From: Auanema rhodensis
Lineage: Eukaryota > Nematoda > Chromadorea > Rhabditida > Rhabditidae
Length of the DNA: 64,000 nt
Direction of reading: 5' to 3'
Assembly: GCA_964057225.1 (NCBI GenBank)
Contig: OZ059894.1
Coordinates: 310,001 to 374,000, forward strand
The number at the start of each line of letters is the position of its first letter. The first letter of the stretch is position 1. The translations under genes and the position numbers were made by a program. This document shows positions 35,180-49,200 of this stretch, piece by piece. The notes under the pieces are model-generated. The model was not told the DNA's origin, made no database searches, and saw nothing but the letters and a program-made list of their open reading frames with translations.

Positions 35180-38100
35180 AGACTAATATGGACATGGGGA
35201 ATCTAATTTTGAAAACCGCATCTCTTTATCTTTCACGTGAACCGAGTTACATACCAAGTGCAGATCACGTGTACATTTAATTAGCATAAATTAAAGTTCA
35301 CGTAAATTTCAAAGTCATGGTTACCATGAACCAATATCAATAAAAATTTGTTTTTAGACTAATATGGACATGGGAAATCTAATTTTGAAAACCGCATCTC
35401 TTTATCTTTCACGTGAAGCGAGTTACATACCAAGTGCACATCACGTGTACATTTAATTAGCATAAATTAAAGTTCACGTAAATTTCAAAGTCATGGTTAC
35501 CATGCACCAATATCAATAAAAATTTGTTTTTAGACTAATATGGACATGGGGAATCCAATTTTGAAAACCGCATCTCTTTATCTTTCACGTGAAGCGAGTT
35601 ACATACCAAGTGCACATCACGTGTACATTTAATTAGCATAAATTAAAGTTCACGTAAATTTCAAAGTCATGGTTACCATGAACCAATATCAATAAAAATT
35701 TGTTTTTAGACTAATATGGACATGGGGAATCTAATTTTAAAAACCGCATCTCTTTATCTTTCACGTGAAGCGAGTTACATACCAAGTGCACATCACGTGT
35801 ACATTTAATAAGCATAAATTAAAGTTCACGTAAATTTCAAAGTCATGGTTACCATGCACCAATATCAATAAAAATTTGATTTTAGACTAATATGGACATG
35901 GGGAATCTAATTTTGAAAACCGCATCTCTTTATCTTTCACGTGAAGCGAGTTACATACCAAGTGCACATCACGTGTACATTTAATTAGCATAAATTAAAG
36001 TTCACGTAAATTTCAAAGTCATGGTTACCATGAACCAATATCAATAAAAATTTGTTTTTAGACTAATATGGACATGGGGAATCAAATTTTGAAAACCGCA
36101 TCTCTTTATCTTTCACGTGAAGCGAGTTACATACCAAGTGCACATCACGTGTACATTTAATTAGCATAAATTAAAGTTCACGTAAATTTCAAAGTCATGG
36201 TTACCATGAACCAATATCAATAAAAATTTGTTTTTAGACTAATATGGACATGGGGAATCTAATTTTGAAAACCGCATCTCTTTATCTTTCACGTGAAGCG
36301 AGTTACATACCAAGTGCACATCACGTGTACATTTAATTAGCATAAATTAAAGTTCACATAAATTTCAAAGTCATGGTTACCATGCACCAATATCAATAAA
36401 AATTTGTTTTTAGACTAATATGAACATGGGGAATCTAATTCTGAAAACCGCATCTCTTTATCTTTCACGTGAAGCGAGTTACATACCAAGTGCACATCAC
36501 GTGTACATTTAATTAGCATAAATTAAAGTTCACGTAAATTTCAAAGTCATGGTTACCATGAACCAATATCAATAAAAGTTTGTTTTTAGACTAATATGGA
36601 CATGGGGAATCAAATTTTGAAAACCGCATCTCTTTATCTTTCACGTGAAGCGAGTTACATACCAAGTGCACATCACGTGTACATTTAATTAGCATAAATT
36701 AAAGTTCACGTAAATTTCAAAGTCATGGTTACCATGAACCAATATCAATAAAAATTTGTTTTTAGACTAAAATGGACATGGGGAATCTAATTTTGAAAAC
36801 CGCATCTCTTTATCTTTCACGTGAAGCGAGTTACATACCAAGTGCACATCACGTGTACATTTAATTAGCATAAATTAAAGTTCACGTAAATTTCAAAGTC
36901 ATGGTTACCATGAACCAATATCAATAAAAATTTGTTTTTAGACTAATATGGACATGGGGAATCAAATTTTGAAAACCGCATCTCTTTATCTTTCACGTGA
37001 AGCGAGTTGCATACCAAGTGCACATCACGTGTACATTTAATTAGCATAAATTAAATTTCACGTAAATTTCAAAGTCATGGTTACCATGAACCAATATCAA
37101 TAAAAGTTTGTTTTTAGACTAATATGGACATGGGGAATCAAATTTTGAAAACCGCATCTCTTTATCTTTCACGTGAAGCGAGTTACATACCAAGTGCACA
37201 TCACGTGTACATTTAATTAGCATAAATTAAAGTTCACGTAAATTTCAAAGTCATGGTTACCATGCACCAATATCAATAAAAATTTGTTTTTAGACTAATA
37301 TGGACATGGGGAATCTAATTTTGAAAACCGCATCTCTTTATCTTTCACGTGAAGCGAGTTACATACCAAGTGCACATCACGTGTACATTTAATTAGCATA
37401 AATTAAAGTTCACGTAAATTTCAAAGTCATGGTTACCATGCACCAATATCAATAAAAATTTGTTTTTAGACTAATATGAACATGGGGAATCTAATTCTGA
37501 AAACCGCATCTCTTTATCTTTCACGTGAAGCGAGTTACATACCAAGTGCACATCACGTGTACATTTAATTAGCATAAATTAAAGTTCACGTAAATTTCAA
37601 AGTCATGGTTACCATGAACCAATATCAATAAAAGTTTGTTTTTAGACTAATATGGACATGGGGAATCAAATTTTGAAAACCGCATCTCTTTATCTTTCAC
37701 GTAAAGCGAGTTACATACCAAGTGCACATCACGTGTACATTTAATTAGCATAAATTAAAGTTCACGTAAATTTCAAAGTCATGGTTACCATGAACCAATA
37801 TCAATGAAAATTTGTTTTTAGACTAATATGGACATGGGGAATCAAATTTTGAAAACCGCATCTCTTTATCTTTCACGTGAAGCGAGTTACATACCAAGTG
37901 CACATCACGTGTACATTTAATTAGCATAAATTAAAGTTCACGTAAATTTCAAAGTCATGGTTACCATGAACCAATATCAATAAAAGTTTGTTTTTAGACT
38001 AATATGGACATGGGGAATCAAATTTTGAAAACCGCATCTCTTTATCTTTCACGTGAAGCGAGTTACATACCAAGTGCACATCACGTGTACATTTAATTAG

Positions 38101-41100
38101 CATAAATTAAAGTTCACGTAAATTTCAAAGTCATGGTTACCATGCACCAATATCAATAAAAATTTGTTTTTAGACTAATATGGACATGGGGAATCTAATT
38201 TTGAAAACCGCATCTCTTTATCTTTCACGTGAAGCGAGTTACATACCAAGTGCACATCACGTGTACATTTAATTAGCATAAATTAAAGTTCACGTAAATT
38301 TCAAAGTCATGGTTACCATGAACCAATATCAATAAAAATTTGTTTTTAGACTAATATGGACATGGGGAATCTAATTTTGAAAACCGCATCTCTTTATCTT
38401 TCACGTGAAGCGAGTTACATACCAAGTGCACATCACGTGTACATTTAATTAGCATAAATTAAAGTTCACGTAAATTTCAAAGACATGGTTACCATGAACC
38501 AATATCAATGAAAATTTGTTTTCAGACTAATATGGACATGGGGAATCTAATTTTGAAAACCGCATCTCTTTATCTTTCACGTGAAGCGAGTTACATACCA
38601 AGTGCACATCACGTGTACATTTAATTAGCATAAATTAAAGTTCACGTAAATTTCAAAGTCATGGTTACCATGCACCAATATCAATAAAAATTTGTTTTTA
38701 GACTAATATGGACATGGGGAATCTTATTTTGAAAACCGCATCTCTTTATCTTTCACGTGAAGCGAGTTACATACCAAGTGCACATCACGTGTACATTTAA
38801 TTAGCATAAATTAAAGTTCACGTAAATTTCAAAGTCATGGTTACCATGCACCAATATCAATAAAAATTTGTTTTTAGACTAATATGGACATGGGGAATTT
38901 TATTTTGAAAACCGCATCTCTTTATCTTTCACGTGAAGCGAGTTACATACCAAGTGCACATCACGTGTACATTTAATTAGCATAAATTAAAGTTCACGTA
39001 AATTTCAAAGTCATGGTTACCATGAACCAATATCAATAAAAATTTGTTTTTAGACTAATATGGACATGGGGAATCTAATTTTGAAAACCGCATCTCTTTA
39101 TCTTTCACGTGAACCGAGTTACATACCAAGTGCAGATCACGTGTACATTTAATTAGCATAAATTAAAGTTCACGTAAATTTCAAAGTCATGGTTACCATG
39201 AACCAATATCAATAAAAATTTGTTTTTAGACTAATATGGACATGGGAAATCTAATTTTGAAAACCGCATCTCTTTATCTTTCACGTGAAGCGAGTTACAT
39301 ACCAAGTGCACATCACGTGTACATTTAATTAGCATAAATTAAAGTTCACGTAAATTTCAAAGTCATGGTTACCATGCACCAATAACAATAAAAATTTGTT
39401 TTTAGACTAATATGGACATGGGGAATCCAATTTTGAAAACCGCATCTCTTTATCTTTCACGTGAAGCGAGTTACATACCAAGTGCACATCACGTGTACAT
39501 TTAATTAGCATAAATTAAAGTTCACGTAAATTTCAAAGTCATGGTTACCATGAACCAATATCAATAAAAATTTGTTTTTAGACTAATATGGACATGGGGA
39601 ATCTAATTTTAAAAACCGCATCTCTTTATCTTTCACGTGAAGCGAGTTACATACCAAGTGCACATCACGTGTACATTTAATAAGCATAAATTAAAGTTCA
39701 CGTAAATTTCAAAGTCATGGTTACCATGAACCAATATCAATAAAAATTTGTTTTTAGACTAATATGGACATGGGAAATCTAATTTTGAAAACCGCATCTC
39801 TTTATCTTTCACGTGAAGCGAGTTACATACCAAGTGCACATCACGTGTACATTTAATTAGCATAAATTAAAGTTCACGTAAATTTCAAAGTCATGGTTAC
39901 CATGCACCAATATCAATAAAAATTTGTTTTTAGACTAATATGGACATGGGGAATCCAATTTTGAAAACCGCATCTCTTTATCTTTCACGTGAAGCGAGTT
40001 ACATACCAAGTGCACATCACGTGTACATTTAATTAGCATAAATTAAAGTTCACGTAAATTTCAAAGTCATGGTTACCATGAACCAATATCAATAAAAATT
40101 TGTTTTTAGACTAATATGGACATGGGGAATCTAATTTTAAAAACCGCATCTCTTTATCTTTCACGTGAAGCGAGTTACATACCAAGTGCACATCACGTGT
40201 ACATTTAATAAGCATAAATTAAAGTTCACGTAAATTTCAAAGTCATGGTTACCATGCACCAATATCAATAAAAATTTGATTTTAGACTAATATGGACATG
40301 GGGAATCTAATTGTGAAAACCGCATCTCTTTATCTTTCACGTGAAGCGAGTTACATACCAAGTGCACATCACGTGTACATTTAATTAGCATAAATTAAAG
40401 TTCACGTAAATTTCAAAGTCATGGTTACCATGAACCAATATCAATAAAAATTTGTTTTTAGACTAATATGGACATGGGGAATCAAATTTTGAAAACCGCA
40501 TCTCTTTATCTTTCACGTGAAGCGAGTTACATACCAAGTGCACATCACGTGTACATTTAATTAGCATAAATTAAAGTTCACGTAAATTTCAAAGTCATGG
40601 TTACCATGAACCAATATCAATAAAAATTTGTTTTTAGACTAATATAGACATGGGGAATCTAATTTTGAAAACCGCATCTCTTTATCTTTCACGTGAAGCG
40701 AGTTACATACCAAGTGCACATCACGTGTACATTTAATTAGCATAAATTAAAGTTCACGTAAATTTCAAAGTCATGGTTACCATGCACCAATATCAATAAA
40801 AATTTGTTTTTAGACTAATATGAACATGGGGAATCTAATTCTGAAAACCGCATCTCTTTATCTTTCACGTGAAGCGAGTTACATACCAAGTGCACATCAC
40901 GTGTACATTTAATTAGCATAAATTAAAGTTCACGTAAATTTCAAAGTCATGGTTACCATGAACCAATATCAATAAAAGTTTGTTTTTAGACTAATATGGA
41001 CATGGGGAATCAAATTTTGAAAACCGCATCTCTTTATCTTTCACGTAAAGCGAGTTACATACCAAGTGCACATCACGTGTACATTTAATTAGCATAAATT

Positions 41101-41515
41101 AAAGTTCACGTAAATTTCAAAGTCATGGTTACCATGAACCAATATCAATAAAAATTTGTTTTTAGACTAATATGGACATGGGAAATCTAATTTTGAAAAC
41201 CGCATCTCTTTATCTTTCACGTGAAGCGAGTTACATACCAAGTGCACATCACGTGTACATTTAATTAGCATAAATTAAAGTTCACGTAAATTTCAAAGTC
41301 ATGGTTACCATGCACCAATATCAATAAAAATTTGTTTTTAGACTAATATGGACATGGGGAATCCAATTTTGAAAACCGCATCTCTTTATCTTTCACGTGA
41401 AGCGAGTTACATACCAAGTGCACATCACGTGTACATTTAATAAGCATAAATTAAAGTTCACGTAAATTTCAAAGTCATGGTTACCATGAACCAATATCAA
41501 TAAAAATTTGTTTTT
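35180..41515 (+). repeat. Domain A': reappearance of domain A monomer types (36 monomers)
   Basis: Starts with the GTGAACCGAG/CAGATCAC monomer also seen at 1409, followed by GGGAAATC, ATCCAAT, then TTTAAAA with AATAAGC and GATTTTAGAC, plain, ATCAAAT, ATGAACAT/ATTCTG and AAAGTTTG types in the same order as domain A. The CCGAG/CAGATCAC monomer recurs at about 39052 and its followers repeat from there. Private changes include TTCACATAAA near 36353, CCAATAACA near 39380 and ATATAGACATGG near 40645. CAATGAAAA (near 37802) and AAAGACATGG (near 38480) monomers from domains B and C are also mixed in. Confidence 0.85.
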
Positions 41516-41867
41516 AGACTAATATGGACATGGGGAATCTAATTTTGAAAACCGCATCTCTTTATCTTTCACGTGAAGCGAGTTACATACCAAGTGCACA
41601 TCACGTGTACATTTAATTAGCATAAATTAAAGTTCACGTAAATTTCAAAGTCATGGTTACCATGAACCAATATCGATAAAAATTTGTTTTTAGACTAATA
41701 TGGACATGGGGAATCTAATTTTGAAAACCGCATCTCTTTATCTTTCACGTGAAGCGAGTTACATACCAAGTGCACATCACGTGTACATTTAATTAGCATA
41801 AATTAAAGTTCACGTAAATTTCAAAGTCATGGTTACCATGAACCAATATCAATAAAAATTTGTTTTT

Positions 41868-43979
41868 AGACTAATATGGACATGGGGAATCTAATTTTGA
41901 AAACCGCATCTCTTTATCTTTCACGTGAAGCGAGTTACATACCAAGTGCACATCACGTGTACATTTAATTAGCATAAATTAAAGTTCACGTAAATTTCAA
42001 AGTCATGGTTACCATGAACCAATATCAATAAAAATTGGTTTTTAGACTAATATGGACATGGGGAATCTAATTTTGAAAACCGCATCTCTTTATCTTTCAC
42101 GTGAAGCGAGTTACATACCAAGTGCACATCACGTGTACATTTAATTAGCATAAATTAAAGTTCACGTAAATTTCAAAGTCATGGTTACCATGCACCAATA
42201 TCAATAAAATATTGTTTTTAGACTAATATGGACATGGGGAATCTAATTTTGAAAACTGCATCTCTTTATCTTTCACGTGAAGCGAGTTACATACCAAGTG
42301 CACATCACGTGTACATTTAATTAGCATAAATTAAAGTTCACGTTATTTTCAAAGACATGGTTACCATGAACCAATATCAATAAAAATTTGTTTTTAGACT
42401 AATATGGACATGGGTAATCTAATTTTGAAAACCGCATCTCTTTATCTTTCACGTGAAGCGAGTTACATACCAAGTGCACATCACGTGTACATTTAATTAG
42501 CATAAATTAAAGTTCACGTAAATTTCAAAGTCATGGTTACCATGAACCAATATCAATAAAAATTTGTTTTTAGACTAATATGGACATGGGGAATCTAATT
42601 CTGAAAACCGCATCTCTTTATCTTTCACGTGAAGCGAGTTACATACCAAGTGCACATCACGTGTACATTTAATTAGCATAAATTAAAGTTCACGTAAATT
42701 TTAAAGTCATGGTTACCATGAACCAATATCAATAAAAATTTGTTTTTAGACTAATATGGACATGGGGAATCTAATTTTGAAAACCGCATCTCTTTATCTT
42801 TCACGTGAAGCGAGTTACATACCAAGTGCACATCACGTGTACATTTAATTAGCATAAATTAAAGTTCACGTAAATTTCAAAGTCATGGTTACCATGAACC
42901 AATATCAATAAAAATTTGTTTTTAGACTAATATGGACATGGGGAATCTAATTTTGAAAACCGCATCTCTTTATCTTTCACGTGAAGCGAGTTACATACCA
43001 AGTGCACATCACGTGTACATTTAATTAGCATAAATTAAAGTTCACGTAAATTTCAAAGTCATGGTTACCATGAACCAATATCAATAAAAATTGGTTTTTA
43101 GACTAATATGGACATGGGGAATCTAATTTTGAAAACCGCATCTCTTTATCTTTCACGTGAAGCGAGTTACATACCAAGTGCACATCACGTGTACATTTAA
43201 TTAGCATAAATTAAAGTTCACGTAAATTTCAAAGTCATGGTTACCATGCACCAATATCAATAAAATATTGTTTTTAGACTAATATGGACATGGGGAATCT
43301 AATTTTGAAAACTGCATCTCTTTATCTTTCACGTGAAGCGAGTTACATACCAAGTGCACATCACGTGTACATTTAATTAGCATAAATTAAAGTTCACGTT
43401 ATTTTCAAAGACATGGTTACCATGAACCAATATCAATAAAAATTTGTTTTTAGACTAATATGGACATGGGTAATCTAATTTTGAAAACCGCATCTCTTTA
43501 TCTTTCACGTGAAGCGAGTTACATACCAAGTGCACATCACGTGTACATTTAATTAGCATAAATTAAAGTTCACGTAAATTTCAAAGTCATGGTTACCATG
43601 AACCAATATCAATAAAAATTTGTTTTTAGACTAATATGGACATGGGGAATCTAATTCTGAAAACCGCATCTCTTTATCTTTCACGTGAAGCGAGTTACAT
43701 ACCAAGTGCACATCACGTGTACATTTAATTAGCATAAATTAAAGTTCACGTAAATTTCAAAGTCATGGTTACCATGAACCAATATCAATAAAAATTTGTT
43801 TTTAGACTAATATGGACATGGGGAATCTAATTTTGAAAACCGCATCTCTTTATCTTTCACGTGAAGCGAGTTACATACCAAGTGCACATCACGTGTACAT
43901 TTAATAAGCATAAATTAAAGTTCACGTAAATTTCAAAGTCATGGTTACCATGAATCAATATCAATAAAATATTGTTTTT
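41868..43979 (+). repeat. 6-monomer HOR, two copies (1056 bp each)
   Basis: Copies at about 41868-42923 and 42924-43979. Paired marks 1056 bp apart are: AATTGGTTTTT (42033, 43089), AAAATATTG followed by AAAACTGC (near 42207-42258 and 43263-43314), CACGTTATTTTCAAAGAC (near 42340, 43396), GGGTAATC (near 42413, 43469) and ATTCTG (near 42598, 43654). A degraded third start follows near 43967. Unit boundaries are approximate. Confidence 0.83.
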
Positions 43980-46239
43980 AGACTAATATGGACATGGGGA
44001 ATCTAATTTTGAAATCCGCATCTCTTTATCTTTCACGTGAAGCGAGTTACATACCAAGTGCACATCACGTGTACATTTAATTAGCATAAATTAAAGTTCA
44101 CGTTATTTTCAAAGACATGGTTACCATGAACCAATATCAATAAAAATTTGTTTTTAGACTAATATGGACATGGGGAATCTAATTTTGAAAACCGCATCTC
44201 TTTATCTTTCACGTGAAGCAAGTTACATACCAAGTGCACATCACGTGTACATTTAATTAGCATAAATTAAAGTTCACGTAAATTTCAAAGTCATGGTTAC
44301 CATGCACCAATATCGATAAAAATTTGTTTTTAGACTAATATGGACATGGGGAATCTAATTTTGAAAACCGCATCTCTTTATCTTTCACGTGAAGCGAGTT
44401 ACATACCAAGTGCACATCACGTGTACATTTAATTAGCATAAATTAAAGTTCACGTAAATTTCAAAGTCATGGTTACCATGAACCAATATCAATAAAAATT
44501 TGTTTTTAGACTAATATGGACATGGGGAATCTAATTTTGAAAACCGCATCTCTTTATCTTTCACGTGAAGCGAGTTACATACCAAGTGCACATCACGTGT
44601 ACATTTAATTAGCATAAATTAAAGTTCACGTAAATTTCAAAGTCATGGTTACCATGAACCAATATCAATAAAAATTTGTTTTTAGACTAATATGGACATG
44701 GGGAATCTAATTTTGAAAACCGCATCTCTTTATCTTTCACGTGAAGCGAGTTACATACCAAGAGCACATCACGTGTACATTTAATTAGCATAAATTAAAG
44801 TTCACGTAAATTTCAAAGTCATGGTTACCATGAACCAATATCAATAAAAGTTTGTTTTTAGACTAATATGGACATGGGGAATCTAATTTTGAAAACCGCA
44901 TCTCTTTATCTTTCACGTGAAGCGAGTTACATACCAAGTGCACATCACGTGTACATTTAATTAGCATAAATTAAAGTTCACGTAAATTTCAAAGTCATGG
45001 TTACCATGCACCAATATCAATAAAAATTTGTTTTTAGACTAATATGGACATGGGGAATCTAATTTTGAAAACCGCATCTCTTTATCTTTCACGTGAAGCG
45101 AGTTACACACCAAGTGCACATCACGTGTACATTTAATTAGCATAAATTAAAGTTCACGTAATTTTCAAAGACATGGTTACCATGAACCAATATCAATAAA
45201 AATTTGTTTTTAGACTAATATTGACATGGGGAATCTAATTTTGAAAACCGCATCTCTTTATCTTTCACGTGAAGCGAGTTACATACCAAGTGCACATCAC
45301 GTGTACATTTAATTAGCATAAATTAAAGTTCACGTAATTTTCAAAGACATGGTTACCATGAACCAATATCAATAAAAATTTGTTTTTAGACTAATATGGA
45401 CATGGGGAATCTAATTTTGAAAACCGCATCTCTTTATCTTTCACGTGAAGCGAGTTACATACCGAGTGCACATCACGTGTACATTTAATTAGCATAAATT
45501 AAAGTTCACGTAAATTTCAAAGTCATGGTTACCATGAACCAATATCAATAAAAATTTGTTTTTAGACTAATATGGACATGGGGAATCTAATTTTGAAAAC
45601 CGCATCTCTTTATCTTTCACGTGAAGCGAGTTACATACCAAGTGCACATCACGTGTACATTTAATTAGCATAAATTAAAGTTCACGTAAATTTCAAAGTC
45701 ATGGTTACCATGAACCAATATCAATAAAAATTTGTTTTTAGACTAATATGGAGATGGGGAATCTAATTTTGAAAACCGCATCTCTTTATCTTTCACGTGA
45801 AGCGAGTTACATACCAAGTGCACATCACGTGTACATTTAATTAGCATAAATTAAAGTTCACGTAATTTTCAAAGACATGGTTACCATAAACCAATATCAA
45901 TAAAAATTTGTTTTTAGACTAATATGGACATGGGGAATCTAATTTTGAAAACCGCATCTCTTTATCTTTCACGTGAAGCGAGTTACATACCAAGTGCACA
46001 TCACGTGTACATTTAATTAGCATAAATTAAAGTTCACGTAATTTTCAAAGACATGGTTACCATGAACCAATATCAATAAAAATTTGTTTTTAGACTAATA
46101 TGGACATGGGGAATCTAATTTTGAAAACCGCATCTCTTTATCTTTCACGTGAAGCGAGTTACATACCAAGTGCACATCACGTGTACATTTAATTAGCATA
46201 AATTAAAGTTCACGTAAATTTCAAAGTCATGGTTACCAT
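43980..46239 (+). repeat. Domain D monomers between HORs
   Basis: About 13 near-consensus monomers. Several carry the linked pair CACGTAATTTTC and AAAGACATGG, which characterises domain D. Private changes include CCAAGAGCAC near 44760, ACACACC near 45107, ATATTGACATGG near 45220, CCGAGTGCAC near 45462 and GGAGATGGGG near 45751. No clean higher-order period was found. Confidence 0.75.
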
Positions 46240-49200
46240 GCACCGATATCAATAAAAATTTGTTTTTAGACTAATATGGACATGGGGAATCTAATTTTGA
46301 AAACCGCATCTCTTTATCTTTCACGTGAAGCGAGTTACATACCAAGTGCACATCACGTGTACATTTAATTAGCATAAATTAAAGTTCACGTAATTTTCAA
46401 AGTCATGGTTACCATGAACCAATATCAATAAAAATTTGTATTTAGACTAATATGGACATGGGGAATCTAATTTTGAAAACCGCATCTCTTTATCTTTCAC
46501 GTGAAGCGAGTTACATACCAAGTGCACATCACGTGTACATTTAATTAGCATAAATTAAAGTTCACGTAAATTTCAAAGTCATGGTTACCATGCACCAATA
46601 TCAATAAAAATTTGTTTTTAGACTAATATGGACATGGGGAATCTAATTTTGAAAACCGCATCTCTTTATCTTTCACGTGAAGCGAGTTACATACCAAGTG
46701 CACATCACGTGTACATTTAATTAGCATAAATTAAAGTTCACGTAATTTTCAAAGACATGGTTACCATGAACCAATATCAATAAAAATTTGTTTCTAGACT
46801 AATATTGACATGGGGAATCTAATTTTGAAAACCGCATCTCTTTATCTTTCACGTGAAGCGAGTTACATACCAAGTGCACATCACGTGTACATTTAATTAG
46901 CATAAATTAAAGTTCACGTAATTTTCAAAGACATGGTTACCATGAACCAATATCAATAAAAATTTGTTTTTAGACTAATATGGACATGGGGAATCTAATT
47001 TTGAAAACCGCATCTCTTTATCTTTCACGTGAAGCGAGTTACATACCAAGTGCACATCACGTGTACATTTAATTAGCATAAATTAAAGTTCACGTAAATT
47101 TCAAAGTCATGGTTACCATGAACCAATATCAATAAAAATTTGTTTTTAGACTAATATGGACATGGGGAATCTAATTTTGAAAACCGCATCTCTTTATCTT
47201 TCACGTGAAGCGAGTTACATACCAAGTGCACATCACGTGTACATTTAATTAGCATAAATTAAAGTTCACGTAAATTTCAAAGTCATGGTTACCATGAACC
47301 AATATCAATAAAAATTTGTTTTTAGACTAATATGGACATGGGGAATCTAATTTTGAAAACCGCATCTCTTTATCTTTCACGTGAAGCGAGTTACATACCA
47401 AGTGCACATCACGTGTACATTTAATTAGCATAAATTAAAGTTCACGTAAATTTCAAAGTCATGGTTACCATGAACCAATATCAATAAAAATTTGTTTTTA
47501 GACTAATATGGACATGGGGAATCTAATTTTGAAAACCGCATCTCTTTATCTTTCACGTGAAGCGAGTTACATACCAAGTGCACATCACGTGTACATTTAA
47601 TTAGCATAAATTAAAGTTCACGTAAATTTCAAAGTCATGGTTACCATGAACCAATATCAATAAAAATTTGTTTTTAGACTAATATGGACATGGGGAATCT
47701 AATTTTGAAAACCGCATCTCTTTATCTTTCACGTGAAGCGAGTTACATACCAAGTGCACATCACGTGTACATTTAATTAGCATAAATTAAAGTTCACGTA
47801 ATTTTCAAAGACATGGTTACCATGAACCAATATCAATAAAAATTTGTTTTTAGACTAATATGGACATGGGGAATCTAATTTTGAAAACCGCATCTCTTTA
47901 TCTTTCACGTGAAGCGAGTTACATACCAAGTGCACATCACGTGTACATTTAATTAGCATAAATTAAAGTTCACGTAAATTTCAAAGACATGGTTACCATG
48001 AACCAATATCAATAAAAATTTGTTTTTAGACTAATATGGACATGGGGAATCTAATTTTGAAAACCGCATCTCTTTATCTTTCCCGTGAAGCGAGTTACAT
48101 ACCAAGTGCACATCACGTGTACATTTAATTAGCATAAATTAAAGTTCACGTAAATTTCAAAGTCATGGTTACCATGCACCAATATCAATAGAATATTGTT
48201 TTTAGACTAATATGGACATGGGGAATCTAATTTTGAAAACTGCATCTCTTTATCTTTCACGTGAAGCGAGTTACATACCAAGTGCACATCACGTGTACAT
48301 TTAATTAGCATAAATTAAAGTTCACGTTATTTTCAAAGACATGGTTACCATGAACCAATATCAATAAAAATTTGTTTTTAGACTAATATGGACATGGGGA
48401 ATCTAATTTTGAAAACCGCATCTCTTTATCTTTCACGTGAAGCGAGTTACATACCAAGTGCACATCACGTGTACATTTAATTAGCATAAATTAAAGTTCA
48501 CGTAATTTTCAAAGTCATGGTTACCATGAACCAATATCAATAAAAATTTGTTTTTAGACTAATATGGACATGGGGAATCTAATTTTGAAAACCGCATCTC
48601 TTTATCTTTCACGTGAAGCGAGTTACATACCAAGTGCACATCACGTGTACATTTAATTAGCATAAATTAAAGTTCACGTAATTTTCAAAGACATGGTTAC
48701 CATGAACCAATATCAATAAAAATTTGTTTTTAGACTAATATGGACATGGGGAATCTAATTTTGGAAACCGCATCTTTTTATCTTTCACGTGAAGCGAGTT
48801 ACATACCAAGTGCACATCATGTGTACATTTAATTAGCATAAATTAAAGTTCACGTAAATTTCAAAGTCATGGTTACCATGAACCAATATCAATAAAAAAT
48901 TTTTTTAGACTAATATGGACATGGGGAATCTAATTTTGAAAACCGCATCTCTTCATCTTTCACGTGAAGCGAGTTACATACCAAGTGCACATCACGTGTA
49001 CATTTAATTAGCATAAATTAAAGTTCACGTAAATTTCAAAGTCATGGTTACCATGAACCAATATCAATAAAAATTTGTTTTTAGACTAATATGGACATGG
49101 GGAATCTAATTTTGAAAACCGCATCTCTGTATCTTTCACGTGAAGCGAGTTACATACCAAGTGCACATCACGTGTACATTTAATTAGCATAAATTAAAGT

